From Dasypus novemcinctus (Eukaryota > Chordata > Mammalia > Cingulata > Dasypodidae): a stretch of DNA of 64,000 nucleotides. The stretch spans positions 29,151,513 through 29,215,512 of the forward strand of contig NC_080677.1 in NCBI RefSeq assembly GCF_030445035.2, read 5' to 3'. Below the pieces are notes generated by a model, which saw nothing but the letters and a program-made list of their open reading frames with translations, did no database searches and had not been told where the DNA came from. The translations under genes were made by a program, and so were the position numbers. Below, piece by piece: positions 12,098 to 23,419 of this stretch (position 1 is its first letter; every line of letters begins with the position of its first letter).

Positions 12098-13794
12098 GGA
12101 TTTGGGAGACTATTCATGGTACTTGCTGTCATTTTGAAATAAGGCCACAATCTATTGAACTAAATGGGGGAATGCACTCTCGACAGTTTTCTCTTAAAAA
12201 TTAAAATAATCTCGGGGGTTATTCAAGCTTCCAGAGCAAAACTATGGGGCGTGTGAAACAGGTTCTCCAATCCTGAAGGCAGTTGTGGCTTTCCTGGTGA
12301 GGTAAGACACTAGACCATGTTTTCTTACATGTTTCTTCCCTCCTCTCGGTCCATCTACTGCATGTCCTTTTTTCATTCAGTCATCCTGACACAGTGTCTT
12401 TGCCTCAGTGATGGGGAAACTGCAGAAAGCTAAAGAAACACTTAAAAAGGTCAGTTCTTGGCTTTTGATTTTTAAAAGCCTAAGTCTGGGGGAGAGAAGG
12501 TCAACAAGAAACACAGAGGGCATGGGCAACAGATGTGTAGGAAGGTATGCTAAGGGAGCACAAGGTTTACCCCTATTCCCACCTCTTTGCCCAAACTGAA
12601 GCTTTCCCAGTTGGGGAAGGAGAGCAGGGAGGAAGGAGGGCTGGACGCTGATGTGGCACATGCTGTGCGCTGCTCCCCGTGCCATACTGAGCTTCAGAGA
12701 GCAGGAGACGACAGAAGGACCTGAAGTTCTGAGAATCTGAGTGTAGAGGAGACTCATGGAAGTGGCAAGACAGCCAAAAAGATGCCTGCAGACTTGGCGG
12801 AGTGCAGCATGGAAACCGTTGGCACAGAGAGAGAGCAAGGAGGGTAAGAGCCAGGGGTCCCTCAGCAGTGAAGCCATAGGCAGAGGTCCAATGGGGTAGC
12901 AGAGGTCCCGACCGGGCATCACAAAGGGGATTCCGGTGGATCTCTAGGATATGAGCAGAGTCGGACCCAGACCCCCTTTCAGAGCTTTGGCCCTGGAGAT
13001 TTGCACCAGCTCCCTTGTCCCCGACTGTCCCCAGCCCTGGTACTGGCAGATACTGACATGGACAGATGCCTGTAAAGTCAAGACTTGATTCTTACATATT
13101 TGAGCTATATAAGTCCTCTGGAAATTAGACAATCTCAAGGCAAGAGGTAGTGGGAGAGGAGGGAATACTGAATTTATTGAGATTCCATATCTGCTTCTCT
13201 CCTCCCAGAAACAGAGACACAGGACAGAAAGTAACTTTTGTTGAAGGGTAACGAAGTTATATTTCAGGCCTGTTTGTGTTTGTGGGCAGAGATTTGTACC
13301 TAATATGCTAGGTAGTGATTTAATCCTAAATTATATTATTAATATTACCTCTGTTTTGTTACGTTATTGCTTATCGTGCTGAATAGTGATATGAAAAAGG
13401 ATTCAGCTTCATGGAGTCAGAGAGAGACACACAGACACCCCAATACACACAGGCATATACATCACGCCTTTACATATGTCCAAACGTAAACACATACTCT
13501 CCACATGCACACAGCATCTCACACACACAGCTATACATAGCCGCGCCACACATACACATATGTTTTCTCCTTTAAATTTACTTAGCTCATCGACACCACC
13601 CTGGGCGGATCATCAGGTTTCTTCACAATTAGAAGTGTTGTGGGTATTAATTAGCAGGCACCACAGGTGGCGAACTAGCGTCACGTGCCTTCAGTTCTCT
13701 AAATTAGGTCTCTTCTGCTCTGGGGAGGAGCTGCTGGTCTGTCTTACTACAGCACAGACCGATATTGTCCACCCACATCCATGCTCTCCATCCT
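12098..13794. other. Unique sequence with a CA-rich degenerate patch
   Basis: 13425-13562 is rich in CACACA, ACACATA and similar words but much interrupted, probably a decayed CA repeat. An open frame of 181 codons (minus, 12377-12922) has no domain. Nothing else is recognised. Confidence 0.35.
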
Positions 13795-14185
13795 TCCCTC
13801 ATGTTAGCTTGACACATGACTCCCAGAATAAAGGCTGTATTTCCCAGCCTCCCTTGCGGATAGATGTGACCATGTGACTATACGCATGTCAATTATTGGA
13901 TGTGAGAAGATGGGTTCCTTTGGGAGATCATATTCCTCTCCCTCTGTCCCTACTGCTGTTTGAAAAGCAAGCATGGCAGACATCCCTTTTGGACCACGCC
14001 AGCACTGTCGGGAGGATGAAATGGAAAGAGGAAGGTACTTGAACCCCTGATGAATTCACAGGACTAGACTGCTATGCCAGTATGGACCTTCAATGGAAAA
14101 GAGATAAAACTATCTTGTTTAAGCTGCTGTTATTTAGGGTCTCTGGCAAAGCTGTTAGTACTATATCTCGATTAACACAATACTA
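13795..14185 (+). mobile_element. Old LTR-like repeat (MaLR/ERVL type, family uncertain)
   Basis: The layout ACTCCCAGAATAAAGGCTG, then TTTCCCAGCCTCCCTTGC, GATGTGACCATGTGACTA and finally TTGTTTAAGCTGCTGTTATT with a ...TTAACACA end is that of a common old mammalian LTR-like repeat. I cannot name the family. Confidence 0.4.
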
Positions 14186-14207
14186 AAGAGCTTGAGTTTT
14201 AATGCCC

Positions 14208-14614
14208 TTTTTTTTTTAAAGATTTATTTATTTATTTCTCTCCCCCACCCCCACCCCGGTTGTCTGTTTTGTCTCTATTTGCTGCATCTTCTTTGTCCAC
14301 TTCTGTTGTTGCCAGCAGCATGGGAATCCGTATTTCTTTCTGTTGCGTCATCTTGTGTAGGCTCTCCGTGTGGGCAGCGCCATTCCTGGGCAGGCTGCAC
14401 GTTCTTTCACGCTGGGCGGCTCTCCTTACAGGGCACACTCCTTGCATGTGGGGCTCCCCTATGCGGGGGACATCCCTGCATGGCAGGGCACTCCTTGCGC
14501 GCATCAGCACTGCGCATGGGCCAGCTCCACACGGGTCAAGGAGGCCTGGGGTTTGAACCACGGACCTCCCATGTGATAGACGGACGCCCTAACCACTGGG
14601 CCAAGTCTCAGGCC
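14208..14614 (-). mobile_element. Long armadillo-type SINE
   Basis: On the minus strand the single tRNA-like head starts near 14614 with GGGCCTGAGACTTGGCCCAG, has box B GGTTCAAACCC near 14555, then the family body (ATGCGCAGTGCTGATGCG, AAGGAGTGCCCTGCC, GCCTGCCCAGGAATGGC) and an A/T tail ending at 14208. It follows directly on an LTR-like repeat. No clear TSD. Confidence 0.85.
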
Positions 14615-15559
14615 CATGTAAAATGGAAAGTTAGAGAGAATACCCCTCACAAAACTGACCCTGGAAAAGCTTCATATTTAAGAAAATGGTTATCTAGCAT
14701 GTAATCCCTTCACAGTCAAAGGGAGAAGAAAAGGAAACTTCTCTGTCTTTGACTTGGCTTTGGAAGGAGCAAATGTATTCCCTGGACATTCCTACCCACA
14801 GGCCTGCCTCCACTTACATTTGGGCTTCAAACTTACAAAGCTTGCATGGTCTGGTAGAAAAAAAGAACCCTCAGGCATCAGGCAGATCAAAGGCAGAATT
14901 GCCCTGGAGAGGCACATCTTCAACCCAGACCTTACAGATAGAGTCCCAGGGAAATGAGAATTCCAGCCTACAAGAAAATGATCCACCATGGGCAAGAGTC
15001 AGCAGATGGAGCAACACCTTCAGGAAAGGGCTCTTTGGTCTTCAGTACACACTTCTCTCAGGCGACATGCTCTTTGCCCAAGCCCACCAAGACAGACACC
15101 CAGGCGAATCTGGGCACAGGTTTATCAAGCTGGAAACTCTGGAACCCTCCCAGGTACACAATTATCATGCCTCTCTGAAGTCCTGCCATTAACCCGTGGA
15201 ACAGAAAGGGAACGCAGATGTCCCTTCTCCTTTTGGGGCTCACTGCAGGCTTCACACATACACACACACACACACACACAAATGCACACACCTTTGCATT
15301 TGGACAATTCATCTCTCATGAGACTTGAAGACTTTCTTCATCCAAAGGGAGTGTGAAGAAGGGGGAGAAAACAAACCTTTCATTTGTTCTCATTCTTCTG
15401 ACGTAGATACAAAAAAAAAGTGCTATCTCAGCAAGTTATCTTAGAGCCAGAGAAGATATTTCCAGATGCTTTAGACAAGGATATACTCTTTGAAATTATT
15501 TGTTTGGGTAGGGAAGTTGGTTCCGATGTGCAGGCTCTCAGTCGCTCAGCTTGATGTAC
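14615..15559. other. Unique sequence with a CA microsatellite
   Basis: 15253-15290 is an almost pure CA run, broken by a T near the start and by AATG near the end. The flanks are unrecognised. Three staggered open frames of 67-147 codons overlap here with no domain. Confidence 0.5.
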
Positions 15560-15660
15560 CCCTTGCCTTCATCTTCCACCTAAAACCTGCTGGCCCTTTA
15601 GTATTCACCTCAAGAGTTCGCTCCTCCAAGGTTTCCCAGACCTTTTAGGCACACTTAGGT
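15560..15660 (+). mobile_element. L2 fragment
   Basis: CTTGCCTTCATCTTCCACC, GTATTCACCTCAAGAGTTC and AAGGTTTCCCAGACC follow the order of the L2 3' region (small exon-like CCTTCC...GACC words). Short and diverged. Confidence 0.4.
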
Positions 15661-15689
15661 AACATTCAGTAAAAAGACTAAGAATAAGA

Positions 15690-15900
15690 AGAGTAACCAC
15701 CAATATTACTCAGCACATAAATTGTCCTAAGCACTTTTACATGTAGTATCTCATTTACATCTCAACAATTTTAGGAGGCTGGTGAAATGATCTTCTTTTC
15801 ACAGTGGGGAAGCTGAGGCACAAGAGGATGAAGCAAGTTGTCCGAAGTCTCACAGTAAGCATCGGAATTGGGATTGGGTCTGATTTCAGAGCCCACTTAT
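15690..15900 (-). mobile_element. MIR
   Basis: ATGTAGTATCTCATTTACAT, then TGGGGAAGCTGAGGCACAAG and a CACAGTAAGCATCGGAATTG stretch read as a MIR in reverse: low end AT-rich, then the GAGGCAC core, then the tRNA-like part. Confidence 0.7.
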
Positions 15901-16794
15901 CTTAGTTTGGAGTCTCCCAAATTAAGTAGACCCTTGAGGTAAGGATGTGGTGTGAATAGTCTATTTGGGAGGTGATCTCAGGAAGCCCCGGTGAGGCAGC
16001 CAGGAAGTGTGACAGAAGAAGGAGGACAGCCTGGAAATGGAGCATCACTGAGACAGTCGCTGCTGTGCACGACAGGGCTCTGTCCTGCCAGGGACCCCCT
16101 CAGGATTGCCCACCCAGGAGTGGGGGAGCTGGGGACCTGATACTCGAAACCCAGGCCTTTATTTGTTGAGGGTTGTTCCTGGCAGTAGCAACCCCTAAGT
16201 ATTGCTGGCCTATCCTCTGCTTGGACTGAGCACCCTCCCACAGGCAGAGATGAAGTAGAAAGTGAGCTGAGTGGAGGGAAATGATCCTCTGTCGCTGCAG
16301 GAGACCTCCATGGTGGGCCAAGGGCATATGAGCAGGGCTCTGACAGCTTCTGTAGCCACCTACTCACTTATGCTCTCCAACTTCCCTGTCTTTATTAGAA
16401 CTGCATTTATCACATTATCGTGAAATGGGTGCTTTAGCTGTTTGCTATATTAATAAGAACTCTTTTGCTTGTGAGGAAAATCCTTTCAATTAATTTAAAC
16501 CAAAAAAAAAAAAGGGAATCTATCAGTTCATGAGACACAAAGTTGGAGATCCATCTAACATGAGGTACTGCTGGATCAAGGGGCCTCAGCATTGTCATCT
16601 CACTCTTGCTCTAACTATTCTTTCCCCATTTGAGGATCTTCTTTCCTCTGTTAGCTTTAATTTCAGGTAAGACTTTTCCCTGAGGTGGCAAAGGTAGCTT
16701 CTAACATCTCTATGCTTACACTGTCCTTATCTGCTATCTCAGATCATAAGAGTGTCTTCTTGTTTGGTTCCACCAAAAGTCCCAGGGAAGGATC
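15901..16794. other. Unique sequence, nothing recognised
   Basis: An A tract (16503-16513) is the only low-complexity feature. A 129-codon minus-strand open frame (15978-16367) has no domain. Confidence 0.4.
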
Positions 16795-17125
16795 TCAAAA
16801 GATGCACACCATATGATTCCATTTATCTAATATTTCCCCAAATTACACAGATTAGGGCTTAGGTAAATGGGAGTGTAAAGGGAGTTCTTTGTGGTGATCA
16901 CTAGTTCTGTATCTCGATGGTGTTGGTGGTTACATGAATCTACATGTGATAAAGTGACACAGTACCACTGTATCCCAATGTGATGGTTTTCATTGTACTA
17001 TAGTTCCATAAGATGTAACCACTGGGGGAAACTGGGGGAAGGGTTCACAGGATTTTTTACTTTCTTTGCAACTTTCTATGAATCTATATTTATTTCACCA
17101 TAAAGTTTTTAAAAAGTGCACAATA
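16795..17125 (+). mobile_element. Old L1 3' end
   Basis: ATGATTCCATTTATCTAATA, GATCACTAGTTCTGTATCTC, GATGGTGTTGGTGGTTACAT and the end CTATATTTATTTCACCATAA with AAAGTTTTTAAAAAG are typical of an ancient L1M 3'UTR. Confidence 0.7.
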
Positions 17126-17332
17126 AACAAACAAAAGTCCTGGGGAAGGATCTAAGTGGCTGACCTTAGGCCACATGTCCATTTCTGACCAATCACCATA
17201 ACCAAGGGGATAGGATACTCTGCCTGGGTGTGTGCTCATCTTGGAGCATGGGAGGTGAAGTTGGTACTATGGGGACTCACACTGACTGCTTCAGATACTG
17301 CCCCATGGGAGTGAGATTATAAAACACATAAG

Positions 17333-17738
17333 GCGAAGCGGATTTGGCTCAACTGATAGAGCATCTGCCTACCACATGGGAGGTCCAGGGCTCAAACCCA
17401 GGGCCTCCTGACCTGTGTGTGAGCTGGCCCATGCACAGTGCTTATGTGCACAAGGAGTGCCATGCAGGGGTGTCCCCTGCATAGGGGAGCCCCACACACA
17501 AGGAGTGCACTCTGGAAGGAGAGCCGCCCCCCCACACAAAAAAGTGCAGTCTGCCCAGGAATGGCACCACACACACACAGGGCTAACGCAGCAAGATGAC
17601 ACAACAAAAAGAGACACAGATTTCTGGTGCTGCTGACAAGAATGCAAGTGGACACAGAAGAACACACAGTGAATGGACACAGAGAGCAGACAATGGAGGG
17701 GGGGAGGAGAGAGAAATAAATAAATAATAAATAAATAA
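17333..17738 (+). mobile_element. Long armadillo-type SINE
   Basis: The head begins GCGAAGCGGATTTGGCTCAA, with a box B-like GGGCTCAAACCC at about 17389-17400, the GTGCAGTCTGCCCAGGAATG body segment and an AATAAATAAATAATAAATA tail. Flanks 17319-17332 (ATAAAACACATAAG) and 17739-17752 (ATAAAACATATAAG) are a 14 bp TSD with one mismatch. Many former CpG sites read CA or TG, so it is older than the copy at 31892. Confidence 0.9.
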
Positions 17739-17879
17739 ATAAAACATATAAGAAGATGATCTACCATGAGCAGGAGTCAGCAGATGGAGCAAAGCATTCA
17801 GGGAGGGCCCTGTGGTCTCCAGTCCCCAAAAGCAGAGTTCCCCTACAAAGGGACGCTGGGTAGACTAAAGCTATCTTGG

Positions 17880-18000
17880 TTTATTGACTAGAAAGTAATC
17901 GCCTTCATTGTAAGGACTATGTCTAATTTCGCTTTGTATTCCCGGTTCCCTGCCTAGTATGCAGCATATAGAAGGCTCTTAAAATTTTCTGAAGGAAAGA
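17880..18000 (+). mobile_element. L2 3' tail
   Basis: ATTGTAAGGACTATGTCTAA then CCTGCCTAGTATGCAGCATA and AAGGCTCTTAAAATTTTCTG follow the end of the L2 3'UTR. Confidence 0.45.
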
Positions 18001-18119
18001 ATACAGCTCAGTAGAGTTCTGAAAAAAGGAGACATCTCAAGTGTATCCAAAAGGTCTTGAGAAATTGTGGGAGAGCATTCTGAGATTAGGATCTCCTAGG
18101 GTTTATTTTACCTTACACG

Positions 18120-18517
18120 GTTGTGCTTCAAACCCCGGCCTCTTGCTGCCTCCAGCCTCGTCTTTTCTGGCCCTTCTTTCAAGCTCATGCTCCTTCCTCT
18201 TCCTGGAGCTCTTTTTCCTGCCCTCCGCCCGGCCTACTCCTACATAACCTTTGGCTCTCACCCTGAGTGCCTCTTCCTCAGAGATACCTTTTCCAGCTCC
18301 TGGGTTAGGTTACTGCTGCAGCTCCCTGTGTACTGGATTCTTGTCCCTCATCCAACGTATCCCCCTGCTGGAATGACTAGTTTAATCATCTGCCTTCCCT
18401 GCTCCCCTTTCTGGGTGAGGAAGCACACTGAGCATGTTCACAGTTGTGCCCCTATGCCTACCCGGTGCCTGGCACCCAGGAGGTACGCAGTTCACATTTG
18501 TTAAATGAATGAGCTAA
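18120..18517 (+). mobile_element. L2 3' region
   Basis: TCTTCCTGGAGCTCTTTTTC, AACCTTTGGCTCTCACCCTG, the CTTCCTCAGAGATACCTTTT word, then CCGGTGCCTGGCACCCAGGA and TTTGTTAAATGAATGAG give the full order of an L2 3' end. Confidence 0.75.
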
Positions 18518-19789
18518 CACATAGACTGTTTCTGTCTGAAAGGTGGGAGAAGCTCCCCTGACCACCCCCACTCCGCCACCCAGGGTGGAAGAGCTGAGCT
18601 CCAGCCCTGGGGCACTCTTGGGTAATTAAAATGGCTTGTGCCAGTTTTCCAGGAGGGCCTTGGTGGATTAGGAAGTTTCTCTCTCCTCACTCCAAGAGCA
18701 GCAGGCTTTCGGTTGTCTCCCTGAATGGCCAGGGCCAGTGGCCCCCCAGGGGAAGCAGCTGTCTGTGGGACAAGGGCCAGCCTGGTTGTCCCTCCTTCCT
18801 CCTCCTGGGACAGGCAGCCCAAGATCGGTACTTGGTGCTGGCAGCTGCAGGAACCTCCTGAGAAGCCTGAGCCTAGTGGCTTAGTCACTGGAAAAACAGA
18901 TCCTAACCCGCCTGGGAAGGAAAGTTAAACGGGATTTTGTAAATCCTGTACCGAAGAGAACTTTTTTTCTCCCTTTTAATAAAGTCTACCCCAAAGGTAT
19001 TGGGGCAGATTGGAATCAACACAATTCCAACCAGAGAGTTCCTATCAGGAGGATGGGGGAAGGGGAGACAAATAACCAGGTTAATCAATTCTGTTCTGTC
19101 ATTTTCCCATCTGCTGTTTAAAACAAAACCAAACAAAAAGCCTGACTACCACCAGAAAGGAGAAACCTGGACCTTATTTCATTGACAGTCAGGCTCAAAG
19201 GATTATAAAAATAAAATGGTATTCAGAGTGTGCACAATTTGAATTATTTTCATCAGACAATGGAAATTAAAATACATGTAAAAGATCAAAATACTAAGAT
19301 TTTTCATGTTTTCAAATATGTATCTTTTCTCTGAAATAGTAAAAATTTACTTTTAAAATCAAAAGGCAAAATACAAATAATAAATGAGTATCACATATTT
19401 ATATCAAAATTGTTTAAACAAAATCATTTTTATGAAAATAAAACCATTCACAATTTTAGTGTTCCACATCCACCGAGCTGGGGATATAAAGAGTGGGTCC
19501 ACTTCATGCATGTTATAAGACCTACATATAAGGGCATATGAAAGAAATATGTGGTTGAGTATTGCAAAATGCTCCCCAGTCGCCACAGGCATCTGCTGTG
19601 ATTTGGTGCCAATCTGTGAGCACACCCAGGACAAAGAGAAGCAGGGACGCCAGGCTGCCCTGGGAAGGAACCCAGACGCGGACGCCACCGGGAACCCATA
19701 CTTGGTATGGAAGGTTCTACAACATGTATGCTGTCAAGCAAGGAGTTGACAGATTAATTAGCCTCTTCTCTTATCTAGGTTCTTTTTTT
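18518..19789. other. Unique sequence, nothing recognised
   Basis: Open frames of 124 codons (minus, 18514-18888) and 94-97 codons (minus, 19404-19741) lack any domain. 19200-19440 is strongly AT-rich. Confidence 0.4.
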
Positions 19790-19923
19790 ATTATTATTGA
19801 TTTCTTATTTTAATTTCATTAATTTCATTCTTATCACAATTATTTCCTTCTATGTGCTTTGTGTTTAATTTGCTTTTATGCTATTTTTAAAGGTAAAGAT
19901 TAGATCATTGATTTGAGATGTTC
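19790..19923 (-). mobile_element. L1 ORF2 fragment (antisense)
   Basis: TTGATTTCTTATTTTAATTT through TTAGATCATTGATTTGAGAT is a well-known antisense L1 ORF2 stretch; it is cut off by the poly(T) of the next element. Confidence 0.5.
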
Positions 19924-20333
19924 CTTTTTTTAATTTTTTAATTTTTTATTTATTTATTTTATTTTTTAATTGATTTTGTAAAAATATTACATTAAAAAAA
20001 TATGAGGTCCCATTCAACCCTACCACCCCCACCCCACCACTCCCCCCCAGCAACACTCACTCCCTTCATCATGACACATCCATTGCACCCGGCAAGTACA
20101 TCTCTGGGCATCTCTGCACCTCATGGTCAATGGTCCACATCATGGCCCATACTCTCCCCCATTCCATCCAGTGGGCTCTGGGAGGATTTACAATGTCCGG
20201 TGATTGCCCCTGAAGCACCATCCAGGGCAACTCTAAGTCCCAAAGGCGCCTCCACATCTCATCTCTTCCTGCCATTCCCCATACCCATCACCCACCATGT
20301 CCACTTTACACCACTCACATCCTCCTCGCGAAG
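19924..20333 (-). mobile_element. Lineage-type L1 3'UTR (copy B)
   Basis: Read on the minus strand it ends in an A-rich tail (19924-19980 as T-rich). Over about 350 bases it is the reverse complement of 33460-33790: shared words include ATGGCCCATACTCTCC, GGATTTACAATGTCCGGTGA and GACACATCCATTG. The G-rich tract of the other copy appears here as a C-rich run at 20020-20050. The T-rich end and recurrence make an L1 3'UTR the best reading. Confidence 0.7.
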
Positions 20334-20582
20334 CGAGGCCTGAAGGAGCCAGCCTCAAACCCCCATGGGATTGGATGTACCCACGCTCGCTTCAAGAGCT
20401 CAGGGCGGGAGAGGAGGAGCTCTGGGGCCGGAAGCCCGGTCCGTGTGCGCCTGCGCAGGGCAGCAGGCCTTAGGGTTCTCGGGCACACACTTGGGTGCTG
20501 ATCGCTAGATCCTGAGGAACAGAATTGCCATGTGTTCTTTAATAAATTCATTTTTGTGTGTTTTTTGATACTGGAACCTGAA
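20334..20582 (+). mobile_element. LTR-like 3' fragment with AATAAA
   Basis: A CpG-containing, GC-rich stretch (GCGCCTGCGCAGGGCAGC near 20448) leads to TTTAATAAATTCATTTTTGT at 20538-20557 and ends near GATACTGGAACCTGAAG. That order is typical of the R-U5 part of a retroviral-type LTR. No second copy is in this window. Confidence 0.4.
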
Positions 20583-20745
20583 GCAGGAATCGGCAAGCTT
20601 TCTCGAAAGAGCTAGATAGTAAAAATATCTTTGGTTCAGCAGGTCATATGGTCGCTACTGAAGCCCCTCAACTCTGTTGTTGTGTTCTAGTAAAACTTTA
20701 CTTACAAAGATAAGCAGGATTTGGTCTCGTTTGCTAACCCTTGTT
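20583..20745 (+). mobile_element. hAT-type MITE (family not named)
   Basis: CAGGAATCGGCAAGCTTTCT, AGAGCTAGATAGTAAAAATA, TCAGCAGGTCATATGGTCGC, AGTAAAACTTTACTTACAAA and GTTTGCTAACCCTTG follow a common mammalian non-autonomous hAT repeat with CAGGGGTCGGCAAAC-like ends. No clear 8 bp TSD. Confidence 0.55.
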
Positions 20746-20904
20746 CTAAGTAGCACACAGGGGCCCCTTGCCTGGATCTAAAGGCCATCCCATCCTGACT
20801 GTCCCAGTTCCACAGTACCATGATTTTATTCATTTCTAAAGCAAATAATTCAAAAGAAATATAAAGCCTTTGGGCTCATCACCCAAACTCCTCCCAGTTT
20901 TTCA

Positions 20905-21010
20905 AAAACCGTGAGAGAATGTTTATGACCTTGTGCAAGTCATTTAGCCTCTCCGTGCTTCAGTTTCCTCTCTGGAAATGGTCAACATCCTCAGAGGAGT
21001 GTTGGGAAAG
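20905..21010 (+). mobile_element. MIR
   Basis: GACCTTGTGCAAGTCATTTA, GCCTCTCCGTGCTTCAGTTT and CCTCTCTGGAAATGG are the MIR core on the plus strand. Confidence 0.65.
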
Positions 21011-21044
21011 TCAAAATGACGACAACAACGATGATGACGATCAT

Positions 21045-21235
21045 TTTCATTTGGAAAGTGCTTTATACCTCTACTAATTGTTTTCAATTTAACTCTTACA
21101 AGAATCTTATGAGGTAGTTAGCATCATATCAACCCTGTTTTCACATGTGAGGAAACTGAGGCATATGGAGGCTGTTAAGTTGCTTGGAACCAGGTCTCAA
21201 AACCAGGTTTCTTCAATCCCAATTTAGGGCCACTT
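21045..21235 (-). mobile_element. MIR
   Basis: ACTCTTACAAGAATCTTATG, AGGTAGTTAGCATC, then CATGTGAGGAAACTGAGGCA and TTGGAACCAGGTCTC form a reversed MIR next to the preceding plus-strand one. Confidence 0.65.
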
Positions 21236-21258
21236 TTTCTCCAACTATATGGGATCTC

Positions 21259-21478
21259 CCTTTTTTTTTTTTTGGTATTGGATATTGAACCCAGAACCTC
21301 ATATGTGAGAAGCTGGCACTCAAACACTGAGCCACATTGGCTTACCTGAGTTTGTCTTTTCATTTGTTTTGACTTTGCTTTTTTGTTGTTGTTGTTTTTT
21401 CAGAAGGCACTGGGAATCGAACCCAGGACCTCCCATGTGGGAGGTGGGTGCTCAACCACTTAAGCCGTATCCGCTCCC
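21259..21478 (-). mobile_element. Dimeric short SINE with perfect TSD
   Basis: Two tRNA-like units follow one another on the minus strand: 21478-21405 with GGTTCGATTCCC, and 21345-21275 with GGGTTCAATATCC, each followed by an A-rich linker (TTTTTTGTTGTTGTTG at about 21380-21400, and T at 21261-21273). The 11 bp TATGGGATCTC occurs at 21248-21258 and again at 21479-21489, so the dimer entered as one unit. The second unit is more diverged. Confidence 0.9.
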
Positions 21479-21504
21479 TATGGGATCTCTTTATGTAAAG
21501 TATT

Positions 21505-21985
21505 AAGTGCTATGCAACATTCACAATAGCCAAAAAAACAGAAATACCTGAAGCGTCCATAGCCAGATGAATAGGTAAACAAAATGTGCTGTATCCAAAC
21601 ACTGCAATATTATTCAGCCATAATAAGGAATGAAATTTTGATAGATGCTACCAAAGAGATGAACCTTGAAGACATCATGATGAGTGAAATAAGCTAGACT
21701 ACAAAAGGCCACATATTATATGATTCCACTTACATGGAATGATCTAGCATAAGCAAATTCATGGACAGAAAGTAGAGTCTAGTGGAGTCTAGGAGGTGGC
21801 AGGAATGGGGAGTTATTTCTGCTTGGGGTGATGAAAACGTCGTGTTAATGGATGGTGGTGATGATAGAACAACACTGTGAATAAAGTTAACACCACTGAA
21901 CTGTATGGTTAAAAATGTTAAAATGGGAAATTTTGTGTTGTATAAATGTAAACACAATATATTTGTTTTAAAAAGAATGAATAAG
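21505..21985 (+). mobile_element. Old L1 3' end
   Basis: ATTCACAATAGCCAAAAAAA, TATTATTCAGCCATAATAAG, TGAACCTTGAAGACATCATG, GGAATGGGGAGTTATTTCTG and CTGTATGGTTAAAAATGTTA give the canonical order of the last part of L1 ORF2 and the 3'UTR. Confidence 0.85.
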
Positions 21986-22638
21986 AAATTAAGTACTATG
22001 TAAAACCTGCACTTTTAAAAGTATTATTTTTTAATCCTGGACGCTCGACACTTGATTATAATTCTCCTAATGCTTTAAATTTACCATACACACTAGACAT
22101 TCTCTCACAAAGTCTGTGACACATTTGAGTTATTACTGAACAAACAACATTTATGCCTATATCTTGGGTTGTGCCAAATGGAACAGAAAACATGTCCAGT
22201 TTATTAATTTCTCCCCCTACAGGCTTTTTCATTAGGCTGCCAGCGAGTGATCTCATTGCCAACTCAGCAGTGAGTTTCATAAGCTTCCTCTATTACCTTT
22301 CCAAAAAATGGCTCTCACCTGCATACTTTCAACACGTGCTTTGATGGGCTGGGTGATTAGATTTGATGCCACCTCATCTATTCTTCATAGCTGTTTGCAA
22401 AATGGTGCAGATTTTGTTATTGTCAATTTCATGTCAATGTTCAATTTTTTTCATTGCAGTAGAATTATAATTTTTCAAGTCATTCTTGAAATTGGACTGG
22501 TTGACTTCTAAGGTTCAGAAATGTTTCATGCTCTGCTTTTTTTTTTTACCCTAAGGGAATATGATAATATTTATGCCCACCAGTCATTAAAAATTTGCTT
22601 CTTTCTAACATTTTCAATTCTAACAAGCTCTCTGCTTT
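21986..22638. other. AT-rich unique sequence
   Basis: Nothing recognisable beyond AT-rich stretches; the flanking SINE starts at 22640. Confidence 0.4.
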
Positions 22639-22639
22639 C

Positions 22640-23044
22640 TTTTTTTTTTAGAAAAAATTTTTTAAATTTATTTCTCTCCCCTTCGTCTCCCCGCTGCCCC
22701 CAGTTGTGTGCTCCCCGTGTCCATTCGCTGTGCACTCTTCTGTGACCATTTCTGTCCTTATCAGTGGCACCGGGAATCTGTGTTTCTTTTTGTTGCTTCG
22801 TCTTGTGTCAGCTCTCCATGTGTGCGGCGCCATTCCTGGGCTGCATCTTCTTTCCCGCTGGGTGGCTCTCCTTGCACATCGGGCTCCCCTATGCGGGGGA
22901 CACCCCTGCGTGGCACGGCACTCCTTGCGCGCATCAGCACCACGCATGGACCAGCTCCACATGGGTCCAGGAGGCCCGGGGTTTGAACCGTGGACCTCCC
23001 ATGTGGTAGACGGACACCCTATCCTTTGGGCCAAGTCCGCTTCC
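22640..23044 (-). mobile_element. Long armadillo-type SINE
   Basis: The head on the minus strand begins near 23044 with GGAAGCGGACTTGGCCC, has box B GGTTCAAACCC near 22980-22990, then the family body; the tail is poor in pure A. Flanks 22630-22640 (CTCTGCTTTCT) and 23045-23055 (CTCCACTTTCT) agree at 9 of 11 positions. Confidence 0.85.
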
Positions 23045-23124
23045 CTCCACTTTCTTGCATTTCCGTTTAATTGTTCTCTCCCAATGCTTGCCCTTTCTCG
23101 CATAGATTTTGGCAATATTGAGTC

Positions 23125-23325
23125 TTATAGATTGTGCTGCCCAACATGTTAGCCATTAACCACATATGGCTATTTAAATTTAAATTAATTAAATGTGAAA
23201 ATCTACTTCCTCCAGCCAAATTTCAAGTGCTCAAAAGTTACAGGTGGCAAGTGGCTGCTATATTGGGCCATTCAGACAGAGAATAATTCTTTCATCACAG
23301 AAAGTTGTATTGGAAAATAGATTTA
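23125..23325 (+). mobile_element. hAT-type MITE
   Basis: GTGCTGCCCAACATGTTAGC, AACCACATATGGCTATTTAA, GTTACAGGTGGCAAGTGGCT and CACAGAAAGTTGTATTGGA follow a palindromic mammalian MER-type hAT element whose two ends are GCTGTCCAATA-like. Confidence 0.55.
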
Positions 23326-23419
23326 GGAACTAATTTTGACAAACTTCATAATCATTCAAGTATTATCTTCTTCCACCCCTACTAATACTATGGCTAAGAC
23401 CAAGACTGCCAGCAAGAAC

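Noticed and set aside
13425-13562. CRISPR-like or satellite array
   Set aside because: It is an irregular CA-rich patch without fixed unit length or spacers.
14192-14704. 170-codon frame and similar Cys/Leu-rich frames in other SINEs (22706-23152, 31865-32419, 52082-52549)
   Set aside because: They are translations of the SINE body; the same peptide words recur at each copy.
17333-17410. tRNA gene candidate
   Set aside because: The A and B boxes belong to the head of a roughly 400 bp SINE with tail and TSD; no complete cloverleaf was seen.
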